DNA of 64,000 nt from the NCBI GenBank assembly GCA_002951995.1, contig CP019797.1, forward strand, positions 2,836,501 through 2,900,500, given 5' to 3'. Both the position numbers and the translations under genes were made by a program. The notes beneath the pieces were generated by a model that had not been told where the DNA came from, did not search any database, and worked only from the letters and a program-made list of their open reading frames with translations. Of this stretch, positions 15,858-23,446 are shown piece after piece. Numbering within the stretch: position 1 is the stretch's first letter; the number at the start of each line of letters is the position of its first letter. The DNA comes from Stenotrophomonas acidaminiphila. Its GTDB lineage: Bacteria > Pseudomonadota > Gammaproteobacteria > Xanthomonadales > Xanthomonadaceae.

Positions 15858-18800
15858 CCCCGTTTCCGCTTTCCCCAACGGCCATTCAGGACACCCGTCA
15901 TGAACCAGCCCACACGTCTTCCACCCGCGGCCGCGACCCCGCGCAATCCGGCTTCGGCCTGCTCCAGGTGATGCTGATCCTGCTGCTGGTCGGCAGCGCG
16001 CTGGCCGCCGGCGCGGTGCTGTGGCAATCCAAGCGCGCGCCGGCGCAGGCCGTGGCCCAGGAGCAGGCGCTGCGCTGGGCGGACGAGGCGATCGCCGCCT
16101 TCGCCGCCGCGCACGCGCGCCTGCCGTGCCCGGCCGACATCGCCAACGGCGAGGAGAACTGCGCCTCGGGCAACGCCAAGGGCTGGCTGCCCGCGCGCAC
16201 CCTGCTCGGCGCCTCCGGCGACGGCATGCGTTTCGGTCCGGTGGCCTACATGGTCTATCGCGGCGACGCCGCCACCCACCTGGACCTCACCGCGCCGGGC
16301 AATACCTACCAGCCGCCCCTCACCGACGGCAGCGTGCGCGAGATCATCATCCGTGACGAGGACGGCGAAAAGACCGGCCGTCGCGGCTTCGTCGCCGTCA
16401 ACGGACTGGACCTGTGCCGCACGCTGGAGCTGGCGCAGGTGCAGCCGCACGATCCGCTGCGCGCCGGCAGCGCCGGCCTGCCCTGGAATGTGGCCTACGG
16501 CATCGCCGCCGCCGGCCCGCAGTCCGGGGCATCGCGCCTGGATGACGCCAACGCCGCCGGTGGCGCGCAGATGGCCGCCCCCTGGCAGGAATGGAGTGGC
16601 GGCTACGACGACCGCGTGCGCGTGCGCACCTTCGACGGCGCCGGGCAGATGCTCGGCTGCCGGCTGCTCGGCGGCGCCACGCCGGCACCGCTGGCGCGCG
16701 CCTACGCCACGCCGCTGGGCCTGCCCGGCGCGGCGGCCGCCACCGCCACGCCCTACAACGTGTCGCTGGCCGGCATGGACGTGCTGGCCGCCGCGGTGAC
16801 CCTGCACGATACGCTGGGCGAGCTGCAGGCCAGCAACATCGACGCGACCGAATCGGCCGTGCAGGGCGCGGTCCAGGCGCAGATCTCGGTGATCTTCAAG
16901 CTGGTGGCCACCGCCATCAGCCTGTCCGACAACATCACCACGCTGGTGACCTCCTCGGTATCCCTGGTGCGCGCCATCGTCACCTGCATCGCGTCGCTGG
17001 GCACCACCTGCGCCGAAGTGCCGATCAAGACCTCGGCGGTGGTCACCGCGGTGGTCGGCCTGGGTACCAAGGGCGTGACCCTGGCGGCCAAGGCCGCCTC
17101 GCTGCCGCTGGTCAGCGCGGCACTGGCGGCCACGATCAAGGCGCGCGACCTGGCGCGCAAATCGGCCATTCCGCCGGTCAGCAACCCCGAAGAAGCCCGC
17201 CGGCAACTGGAATGCACGCTGTGGGCGCGCAACTGCGGCGACGACGAGGGCGTGGTCAAGACCGAGCTCAACCCGGACTGGAGCGAGGGCGACGACCCCA
17301 AGGACAAGTACCGCATCGTTTACCGGCGCGACGCCAACGGCAACCCGATCCCGCGGCTCGATGCCGACGGCAAGCCGATGTACGACAGCAGCGGCAACCC
17401 GCTGTACGAGCCGGAGTACGAGGCCGGCGCGCCGCGCAAGGGGCTGGAGCAGGAGACCGAAGAGGCCAAAACGAACTGGCAGACCCTGCAGGTGCAGGTC
17501 GATGCCCTGGAAACCTGGCGGCTGGCGCCGTGGGGCGTCGCCGTGGCCGGCAATGGCGACCTGAGCGAGAACGGCCGCATCGTCGAGCGCATCGACGTGG
17601 AGGCCACGCGCCAGCGGATCTGCGACGGCAACTGGAAGGACTGCCGCTACGGCAAGGCCCAGGTCCGGGTGGAGTGCCGTTATGTCGGGGCCAACGCCGG
17701 GCAGTACGTGCTCAATGGCGGCACGTGCACCCATGTCGGCACCGAGAACATCACCGAACCGGACCCGAACGACGCCACCCAGACCATCACCGTCACCCGC
17801 CCCAAGGGCGACCGCGACCGGGTGGAGATCACCGACTACGTCTACAACCAGGACCAGGCGGTGGCCGACGCCATCGCCCTGCGCACCCTGGCCCAGGACT
17901 GGTCCAGCCTGCGCATGCGCAAGGAGGAGCTGGACCGGGAAATCACGCTGCGCGAGGACAACTTCAACAGCTGGTTCAGCGGCGGCGATTCGATCCTGTC
18001 GAAGATGAAGGCGCAGCGCGACGACAGCCAGCATTGCGGCGCCAGCCCGCAGACCGCCATGACCCGGCAGAAGTGCGACAACGCCAACCTCACGGTCCTG
18101 TACATCGAGACCTGCCAGAAGCCCGAGCCGGTGCGCGAGTGCAAGGCGGTCAGCCCCGGCACCGGCCGTTACCGCGACGCGGCGTGCACCGACCGCAACG
18201 GCAGTGATGCCGAAAAGAACTACGGCTGGGTCGAGACCCTGTCGCCGCCGCCCTATCCGCGCGACCCCACGCCGGACGCGGTCTGCAAGCCCAACATGCA
18301 GGACCGGATCAACGAGCTCAAGGCCGAACAGGCCGGGCTGCAGCAGGGCATGGACAACGCCCGCAACGCCTACAACGGGCGCATCAACCGCAAGGAAGCA
18401 CCGTGGCTGACGTACCCCACCGGCGCCGGCTACAACTGGTTCCAGTGGGCCATCGAGATCACCCGCGACAAGGACGACAACCCGGTCAGCTATGCCTGGA
18501 AGCAGTCGCCGATCGTGGAGACGTATACGTATTCCTGCAAGAAGTCGGAGAACCAACCCATCTGGGTGCCCGGCGATCCCAACACTACCCCACCAACCGC
18601 CGGCTACTGGAAGGACAACTGGGTGGAAGTGGACAGCACCTGCACCGCCAACCGGCGGCTGCCGTTCTACGCGCCCGAACCCTACGGCGGCGGCCGCCCG
18701 CCGCTGCTGATCACCAGTCCGGCGAACACGCCGCTGTTCGGGACGCTGCAGCTGTACGAACTGCTCCCGGAGAACGCCTGCGCGTACTTCAACAGCCGCC

Positions 18801-19120
18801 AGTGGAACGGCAGCCAGTGGTGGTGGCCCGGCGGCATCACCTGGGGCGACACCTACAAGGTGGGCCTGTACTGCCAGCGCTACCCCTACAGCCGCGCGTT
18901 CGAGGACTGGAAGCGCGCCAAGCTCGGCGCCAGCAACGCCAAGAAGCACTACGAAGACCTCTACGCCCAATACGAGAAGCTGAAGCAGGAGTACGAGGAC
19001 ATGCGCAGCGGCAGCGTCAGCGGCGGCGACGAGATCCCGATGGCGTTCGGCGCCGAACCGGCGCTGGAATGGGCCGACTCGCGCGGCTCGGCCGGCCCGC
19101 AGCCGCTGGTGCAGCCATGA
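15854..19120 (+). CDS. Giant prepilin-like protein (about 1,090 residues), non-canonical N-terminus
   Basis: This pilin-like protein is four to eight times the usual size. After a leader, the cleavage site is QSG|FGLLQVML with Gln, not Glu, at mature +5, then a hydrophobic helix. The shared minor-pilin motif follows (RLPCPAD at 89-95, GWLPARTLLG, VYRG). Residues about 305-440 are a long apolar, Ala/Val/Thr-rich helical region. The rest is hydrophilic and Cys/Trp-rich with a charged coiled coil near the C-terminus (about 1014-1055). The GTG at 15854 overlaps the previous stop. An ATG at 15900 with AGGA upstream is out of frame unless one C is added at 15937-15940; that would give a shorter, more usual leader. 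A large minor pilin or tip adhesin is likely. Confidence 0.8.
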   Translation: MTPFPLSPTAIQDTRHEPAHTSSTRGRDPAQSGFGLLQVMLILLLVGSALAAGAVLWQSKRAPAQAVAQEQALRWADEAIAAFAAAHARLPCPADIANGEENCASGNAKGWLPARTLLGASGDGMRFGPVAYMVYRGDAATHLDLTAPGNTYQPPLTDGSVREIIIRDEDGEKTGRRGFVAVNGLDLCRTLELAQVQPHDPLRAGSAGLPWNVAYGIAAAGPQSGASRLDDANAAGGAQMAAPWQEWSGGYDDRVRVRTFDGAGQMLGCRLLGGATPAPLARAYATPLGLPGAAAATATPYNVSLAGMDVLAAAVTLHDTLGELQASNIDATESAVQGAVQAQISVIFKLVATAISLSDNITTLVTSSVSLVRAIVTCIASLGTTCAEVPIKTSAVVTAVVGLGTKGVTLAAKAASLPLVSAALAATIKARDLARKSAIPPVSNPEEARRQLECTLWARNCGDDEGVVKTELNPDWSEGDDPKDKYRIVYRRDANGNPIPRLDADGKPMYDSSGNPLYEPEYEAGAPRKGLEQETEEAKTNWQTLQVQVDALETWRLAPWGVAVAGNGDLSENGRIVERIDVEATRQRICDGNWKDCRYGKAQVRVECRYVGANAGQYVLNGGTCTHVGTENITEPDPNDATQTITVTRPKGDRDRVEITDYVYNQDQAVADAIALRTLAQDWSSLRMRKEELDREITLREDNFNSWFSGGDSILSKMKAQRDDSQHCGASPQTAMTRQKCDNANLTVLYIETCQKPEPVRECKAVSPGTGRYRDAACTDRNGSDAEKNYGWVETLSPPPYPRDPTPDAVCKPNMQDRINELKAEQAGLQQGMDNARNAYNGRINRKEAPWLTYPTGAGYNWFQWAIEITRDKDDNPVSYAWKQSPIVETYTYSCKKSENQPIWVPGDPNTTPPTAGYWKDNWVEVDSTCTANRRLPFYAPEPYGGGRPPLLITSPANTPLFGTLQLYELLPENACAYFNSRQWNGSQWWWPGGITWGDTYKVGLYCQRYPYSRAFEDWKRAKLGASNAKKHYEDLYAQYEKLKQEYEDMRSGSVSGGDEIPMAFGAEPALEWADSRGSAGPQPLVQP

Positions 19121-20217
19121 GCCGCGCCCCGCACCGCCTGGCCCGCGCCGGCTTCACCCTGGTTGAACTGGCCGTGGCGCTGGCCATCGCCGCGCTGCTG
19201 ACGGTCCTGCTGGTCAGCCTGTTGCCGCTCGGCAACAGGGTGCTCGACGCCGAGCGCCAGCGGCAGGAACTGGCGCAGGCCGAACAGGCACTGCTGGGCT
19301 ACATGCGCAGCACCGGCCACCTGCCCTCGGCCGACGGCGACGGCAACGGCCGCGCCACCGGTGCCGCCGTGGGCTGGCTGCCGGTGGCCGAGCTGGGGCT
19401 GCCCGCCCGCATGCGCATCCACTACCAGGTGCAACCGCGGCTGGCGGTGGCGCCGGGCAACGCGTTCGATCCGCTGCTGCCGCCCACCGATCCGCTGGCG
19501 GTCACCGGCAACAGCAACGGCCTGGACCTGTGCATGCAGCTGCTGCTGGAACAGCGCAGCGACATACCAATGGCCGGGCTGGGCATGCCGGTGGCCTATT
19601 ACCTGGGCCATTCCGGACTGGCCGGGCACGGCCGCGCCGATGCCGATGCGCAGTGGAAGCCGGCGGCGCAGGCCATGCCCGGCACCCCCACCGACAGCGA
19701 CCTGGCCACGGTCGCCGCCGGCCCTGGCGAACTCGCCAGCCGCCTGTCCTGCACCGATCGCCTGGCCCGTGCCCAGGGCAGCGCGCAGGCCGCGCAATCG
19801 GCCTGGAGCTCGCTGGAACTGACCCGCTTCAACTTCGAGTTCCGCAAGTTCGACATCCACATCGCCGAAACCACCCGCGACCAGGCCGCCGTCAGCCTGG
19901 CGCTGGCGGTCTATGCCATGGCCGAGTCGATCACCAACGAGGCCATCGCCCTCACCCTGCTGGCCTCGGGCTGGCCGCCGGACGGGCTGACCATCGCCGC
20001 CGGCGCCAAGCTGCTGGCCAAGTCGGTGGTGTCCATGGGCTTGGCGGCCAAGAGCCTGGCCAGCGCGGCCATCGCCCTGAAGGACGCCCAGGATGCGGTC
20101 GAGGACGCCAGGACCCGGCGCGACCAGGTCAGGAACTTCATGGACCGGATCGACACGCTCTACCAGGACGCCCGCGACACCGCCCTCACCCTGGATCGCG
20201 CAGGACTGAACCCATGA
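19117..20217 (+). CDS. Prepilin-like protein with helical apolar C-terminal domain
   Basis: A 366-residue minor pilin candidate. Cleavage predicted after Gly12 (RAG|FTLVEL), Glu at +5, then a long hydrophobic helix. It keeps a weaker copy of the shared motif (HLPSADGDG, GWLPVAELGL). The second half, from about residue 237 to the end, is predicted helical and contains long apolar stretches (AAVSLALAVYAMAESI, LLAKSVVSMGLAAKSLASAA) followed by a charged helix (EDARTRRDQVRNFMDRID). This part has no Gly/Pro breaks for long spans and looks like a helical bundle. Starts overlap with the stop of the giant pilin gene (ATGA). Confidence 0.8.
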   Translation: MSRAPHRLARAGFTLVELAVALAIAALLTVLLVSLLPLGNRVLDAERQRQELAQAEQALLGYMRSTGHLPSADGDGNGRATGAAVGWLPVAELGLPARMRIHYQVQPRLAVAPGNAFDPLLPPTDPLAVTGNSNGLDLCMQLLLEQRSDIPMAGLGMPVAYYLGHSGLAGHGRADADAQWKPAAQAMPGTPTDSDLATVAAGPGELASRLSCTDRLARAQGSAQAAQSAWSSLELTRFNFEFRKFDIHIAETTRDQAAVSLALAVYAMAESITNEAIALTLLASGWPPDGLTIAAGAKLLAKSVVSMGLAAKSLASAAIALKDAQDAVEDARTRRDQVRNFMDRIDTLYQDARDTALTLDRAGLNP

Positions 20218-21554
20218 CGCCCACTGCCACCTCCTCCCCCGCCCGCGCGCGCCAGCGCGGCTTCTCGCTGATCGAACTGACCGTGGCCCTGGTCATCCTC
20301 GGCATCATCGGCATCCTGCTCACGCGCTGGCTGAGCGACACCGCGCACGAGCGCAGCCAGGTCGCGCAGCGCGACCTGCTGCAGCGCGCCGACGACGCGG
20401 TGCTGGGCTATGCCACCATCCACGCGCGCCTGCCCTGCCCGGCCAGCCCGCTCAGCGACGGCCGCGAGGACTGCGCCCAGGGCGAGGTCGGCACCCTCCC
20501 CTGGCGCACGCTGAGCCTGCCCGACAGCCGCGCCGGCAACATCCGCTACGGCGTCCTGCGCCGCACCGGCGACAGCGCGCCGTTGGCCGGCTGGAGCACC
20601 GCCGCCCAGCGCGTGGCCGACGTGGATACCGCGTTGCCGGCCGACCTGGCGCAGGTGGCGGACCAGGCGGTGCCGCTGCAGGTGACCATCAACGCGCCGC
20701 GGTTCGTGCCCTTCAGCAAGATCCAGCCCTGGGACAACTGCAGCGTGGTCGATTGCGCCAACCTGTCGCACAGCGGACTGAACAGCCTGAACAGCATGGA
20801 TTTCTGCAATGCCCTGCGCAACGCGGCGATGCTGCCGGCCAGCGCGGAGCACGTGCACACCCGGCGCGAGCTGGAGCCGGCGCAGGTCGCCGGCAACGTC
20901 GCCTACGCGCTGGCGGTGGTCGATCCGCTCGCGCCCGCGCACGACGCCACCTCACCGGTGTTCCAGTCGCCGCGCCGCCCCGGCGGCGGCCCCGACAACT
21001 ACCAGGACAAGGTGCTGGCGGTGGGCATCGACCAGCTGTGGAGCCGCCTGCGCTGCGGCGAGCACTACGCCCCGGCGCTGTACGCGCACGCCAACGTGGC
21101 CATGGCCGCGCGCCTGACCACACCGGCCATGGCCAACCACGAGGTGCAGCTGGACATCATGGTCGAGCTGGGCGTGGCCGAAGCCCTGAACGCCTCGGTG
21201 GCACTCATCGACGCCACCGCCGACCTGATCAACACCACCTCCGAGACCCTGGACACCATCGCCGAGATGTTCGAGACCTATGGCGGCTGGAACTGGCGCG
21301 TGGCGGTCGCCGGCGGCAGCATCGGCACCGCCGTCGGCAGCACCATCGCCGCCGGCGCGGCGCTGGCCGCGGCAGGCACCTACGCCGCCACGTCGCGGCA
21401 ATACCGCGACCAGTTTGCCGCCCGCTTCCCCGACGAGGCACGGCGCCTGGAAATCGAGATCGTCAGCAATGCGCGCCGCGCCGACATGCTCGGCGGCTTC
21501 CCCGACGACACCGTGCGCACCGCGGCGAAGAACCTGCAGTACACCGGGCCCTGA
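20214..21554 (+). CDS. Prepilin-like protein with LPCP motif and helical C-terminal domain, last gene of pilus operon
   Basis: A 446-residue minor pilin candidate. Cleavage predicted after Gly16 (QRG|FSLIEL), Glu at +5. The shared motif is clear: ARLPCPASPLSDGREDC, then GTLPWRTLSL and IRYGVLRR. The middle has several Cys that may pair. From about residue 312 the chain is again helical and apolar (VAEALNASVALIDATADLI; a Gly/Ala-rich segment near 370-395 of membrane-helix hydrophobicity), then an amphipathic Arg/Glu-rich helix. It overlaps the previous gene by four bases and is followed by a GC-rich hairpin, so it closes the operon. Confidence 0.82.
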   Translation: MTPTATSSPARARQRGFSLIELTVALVILGIIGILLTRWLSDTAHERSQVAQRDLLQRADDAVLGYATIHARLPCPASPLSDGREDCAQGEVGTLPWRTLSLPDSRAGNIRYGVLRRTGDSAPLAGWSTAAQRVADVDTALPADLAQVADQAVPLQVTINAPRFVPFSKIQPWDNCSVVDCANLSHSGLNSLNSMDFCNALRNAAMLPASAEHVHTRRELEPAQVAGNVAYALAVVDPLAPAHDATSPVFQSPRRPGGGPDNYQDKVLAVGIDQLWSRLRCGEHYAPALYAHANVAMAARLTTPAMANHEVQLDIMVELGVAEALNASVALIDATADLINTTSETLDTIAEMFETYGGWNWRVAVAGGSIGTAVGSTIAAGAALAAAGTYAATSRQYRDQFAARFPDEARRLEIEIVSNARRADMLGGFPDDTVRTAAKNLQYTGP

Positions 21555-21572
21555 GCCGGACGCGCCAAGGCA

Positions 21573-21603
21573 GCGGACGGGCGGCCCATCCCGCCCCGTC
21601 CGC
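21573..21603 (+). terminator. Possible transcription terminator of the pilus operon
   Basis: A 9-bp perfect stem (GCGGACGGG / CCCGTCCGC) with a 13-base loop begins 18 bases after the last pilin stop codon. It has no T-run, so it is at best a weak intrinsic terminator. Confidence 0.35.
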
Positions 21604-21703
21604 CTGTCCACCTGCCCGCCGCCCCGGCATGCGGGTCCGCGCGCGTGCCCTGGCGGACGCGCCCGCATGCCGCCCTGTCATCGAACAAGAAGGCCACGGA
21701 ACG

Positions 21704-21735
21704 AAAAAATGCCGCCATCGACGGACGATGGCGGC
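21704..21735 (-). terminator. Intrinsic terminator of the SARP-like regulator gene
   Basis: On the minus strand, a perfect 10-bp stem (GCCGCCATCG / CGATGGCGGC) with a 5-base loop is followed by six T residues (the A-run at 21704-21709 on the plus strand). It lies about 78 bases past the stop of the minus-strand regulator. A second hairpin without T-run (21784-21805) lies between them. Confidence 0.85.
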
Positions 21736-21812
21736 GCTGTGTGCAAATGCGGACGGGATGCAGGCGGGGCCCGGGAAAAGCCCGCCGGCGCGGTGATGCG
21801 CCGGCGCCTTGC

Positions 21813-22631
21813 TCAGGCGCGCATCGCCTTGTCCTGTGGTGCCGCATGCGGCGCGCGGGTGCGCCCATAACCACGCAGCGATGGCGCCGCCGCGTAGCGC
21901 TGCGCGATCTCCATGGCCAGGGTGTGGGTCGCCGTCTGCGGCTTCACCGCCAGTTCCTGCTCCAGCCCACGGGCCAGCGTCCGGTAGCAGTGCAGGGCCA
22001 TGTCCGGTTCGCCGCGCTGCGCGTACAGGCGCATCAGGCTGCGCTGCTGCGATTCGTTCCACGGGTCGAGCATGACGTGGCGTCGGCACAGGTTCACCGC
22101 GACTTCCAGGTCCTGGCTGGCGGTCGCGTCCTCGCGCGCGCGCTCCAGGGCGTTGAGCAGGCGCTGCAGCGCCCACGCCCGCGCACCCGGCAGCCATTCG
22201 CAGAATTCGTCGCAGCGCTCCAGGGCCACGCCTTCGAGCAATTCGCCGGCGTCCTCCAGCCACTCCAGCGCGGCGCTGCCGGCGATCTGCGCCGGTTCCA
22301 GCAGGTCGATGTCGAACAGCCCCTGCGATGCCTCCGGGCACAGGTGCACGTGCTCGCGGTCGATCAGCAGCACGCCTTCGCCGGCGACCGCGACGATCGC
22401 GCGGTTCAGATCGGCCAGCACCTGGCGCAGGTTGGTCAGCGCCGCCCCCGGGGCCAGGTCGGGCCACAACATCGCCGCGATGCGGCTGCGGCGATGCACG
22501 CGCGGGCGCTCGACCGCCAGATAGGCCAGCAGTGCCCAGCCCTTGCGGTAGGCAAGGCGCCCACCCTCGCCGATGCGGCATTGCCCGAGCAGCCGGACCA
22601 GCGGCTGCGCGTTACCCGGCCATGCGTTCAT
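21813..22631 (-). CDS. SARP-like transcriptional regulator (winged helix plus BTAD)
   Basis: A 272-residue regulator. The N-terminal 95 residues resemble an OmpR-type winged helix as used in SARP/AfsR proteins (YRKGWALLAYLAV, RSRIAAMLWPDL, ALTNLRQVLADLNRA). The rest is a bacterial transcriptional activation domain of helical TPR-like repeats, including the typical LLNALERARED, HVMLDPWNESQQRSLMRLYA and RGEPDMALHCYRTLARGLEQEL. No ATPase domain follows, so it is the short SARP form. I chose the ATG at 22631 for its GGGGGA site; an in-frame ATG at 22673 has that element too close. It converges on the pilus operon and may control it through the repeats at 3224. Confidence 0.85.
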   Translation of the reverse strand: MNAWPGNAQPLVRLLGQCRIGEGGRLAYRKGWALLAYLAVERPRVHRRSRIAAMLWPDLAPGAALTNLRQVLADLNRAIVAVAGEGVLLIDREHVHLCPEASQGLFDIDLLEPAQIAGSAALEWLEDAGELLEGVALERCDEFCEWLPGARAWALQRLLNALERAREDATASQDLEVAVNLCRRHVMLDPWNESQQRSLMRLYAQRGEPDMALHCYRTLARGLEQELAVKPQTATHTLAMEIAQRYAAAPSLRGYGRTRAPHAAPQDKAMRA

Positions 22632-23047
22632 GGCCCGGTCCCCCGGTGCGGTTCGATAGACACAGGCTTCCATTCCCCCTATGGCAGGCGAGAAAACGGT
22701 TCATGTGGTTCCCCAGCGTTCGGATTGGCGGCCCGCTGTTTTTCGGGGCCTCACTGATAAAACCGTGAAAACCGTCCGCTTCCCATCACGCGCCTTCACA
22801 CGCTGTCGACGCCGATGCAGGCCGGCAGCCCGATCCGGAGCGACGCGTGCCGCGCCGCTGGCGCGTCTGCATGTGGGCGCATGCGGCGGGCGCGGGCGTC
22901 CCCGATGCGTGGCGCGATCCGCGCAACTGGCATGTCGGCGGCACCCCGGCGCAGCCCCGGCAAACCACTTTCATCGGCAACCATGCCGCAGTGACAACCG
23001 TTTCCGACGCCCGCGGCCGGACACATGCGGGTAACGGGCCGCCACGC
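22632..23047. other. Non-coding region between regulator and ilv leader
   Basis: About 415 bases with no convincing gene. Near the regulator start it has AAAACGGTT (22693-22701) and a tandem AAAACCGTG/AAAACCGTC (22759-22776), a possible operator for the regulator's own promoter. The rest is GC-rich without clear structure; short open frames on both strands lack ribosome-binding sites and typical codon use. Confidence 0.5.
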
Positions 23048-23078
23048 TTGACAATGCCGAAAGTGCCGTGGTTATCTC
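23048..23078 (+). promoter_or_regulatory. Promoter of the ilv-leu operon
   Basis: A perfect -35, TTGACA (23048-23053), is followed 18-19 bases later by a weak -10 (TTATCT or TATCTC, 23072-23078). Transcription would start at or within a few bases of the leader-peptide ATG at 23084, so the leader message may be leaderless. No ribosome-binding site precedes that ATG. Confidence 0.65.
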
Positions 23079-23083
23079 GAGCC

Positions 23084-23200
23084 ATGCTGCAACGCCACAC
23101 CAGCGCCAATTCGAACCGCACCCCGGCCACCGCCGCGGCGTCGCTGCTCGTACTCGTGCTTATTACCGAGCCCACAGGTGCGGGACGAGCTGGCGCGTAG
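23084..23200 (+). CDS. ilvL: ilv-leu operon leader peptide (attenuator peptide)
   Basis: A 38-residue leader peptide, MLQRHTSANSNRTP... with the control run LLVLVLI (codons CTG CTC GTA CTC GTG CTT ATT, 23143-23166). Such a run of Leu, Val and Ile codons is the hallmark of attenuation control by charged branched-chain tRNAs. The stop codon TAG lies 22 bases before the attenuator terminator stem. The peptide has no other expected function. It is too short for standard gene finders. Confidence 0.88.
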   Translation: MLQRHTSANSNRTPATAAASLLVLVLITEPTGAGRAGA

Positions 23201-23256
23201 CAGAAAAAAGCCAGATTCGATCAAAAACCCCGCGCCGACCCCGGTGCGGGGTTTTT
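23146..23256 (+). promoter_or_regulatory. Transcription attenuator of the ilv-leu operon (alternative hairpins)
   Basis: Three mutually exclusive pairings are visible. Segment 1 over the control codons (GCTCGT, 23146-23151) pairs with segment 2 (ACGAGC, 23185-23190). Segment 2's left part (GGTGCGGG, 23177-23184) can instead pair with segment 3 (CCCGCGCC, 23229-23236), forming an antiterminator. Segment 3 otherwise joins segment 4 in a terminator of 15 bp with one G-U pair, a 4-base loop and a T5 tail (23223-23256). Ribosome stalling at the Leu/Val/Ile codons would free segment 2 and allow read-through. Confidence 0.85.
23223..23256 (+). terminator. Attenuator terminator hairpin
   Basis: AAAAACCCCGCGCCG pairs with CGGTGCGGGGTTTTT across the loop ACCC: fifteen base pairs including one G-U, ending in a T-run. 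It is a strong intrinsic terminator about 190 bases before ilvC. Confidence 0.9.
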
Positions 23257-23285
23257 CGTTTCCAGCATCCATTTCAACTGAAACC

Positions 23286-23393
23286 ATGTTCACCACCGAT
23301 ACCGCCACGCACAAACACAGCACCCGCGCCGCCATGCGCGCCGCTGCGGCGTGCATGGCCCTGATCCCTCCCCCGGCGGCCGCCGCGTCCTGA
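23286..23393 (+). CDS. Possible second leader peptide
   Basis: A 35-codon frame starting [11 protein letters not shown] and ending in [11 protein letters not shown], lying wholly between the first attenuator and ilvC. Its stop codon falls in the loop of a second terminator hairpin, so translation to the end would melt that hairpin. Four Thr codons lie in its first eight; threonine is the IlvA substrate. There is no clear ribosome-binding site, and it may be chance. Not recognised from any known family. Confidence 0.35.
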   Translation: MFTTDTATHKHSTRAAMRAAAACMALIPPPAAAAS

Positions 23394-23413
23394 CGCGACG
23401 GCCGTTTTCTTTT
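23377..23413 (+). terminator. Second terminator-like hairpin upstream of ilvC
   Basis: CGGCCG and CGCG in the left arm pair with CGCG and CGGCCG in the right arm with one C/A mismatch and a 6-base loop, followed by TTTTCTTTT. It lies 34 bases before the ilvC start, so it must be read through or disrupted for operon expression. Its left arm is inside the possible second leader frame. Confidence 0.65.
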
Positions 23414-23446
23414 GCGCTCCCTCTCTCACTGCAAGGAACCGAGTCC

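Noticed and set aside
6595..15940. Phase variation of pilus genes by slippage in G/C runs
   Set aside because: The runs are only 4-5 bases, too short for typical phase-variable tracts, and the same anomaly hits ubiH. Sequence error is simpler.
3337..21554. Classical type II secretion system (gsp/xps)
   Set aside because: The ExeA, MshN- and MshK-like genes, gene order and pilin number and size fit an MSHA-like locus; GspG-, GspH- and GspD-type order is not seen.
22796..23026. Small minus-strand gene upstream of the ilv leader
   Set aside because: No ribosome-binding site, no recognisable domain, and it lies in the ilv promoter region.
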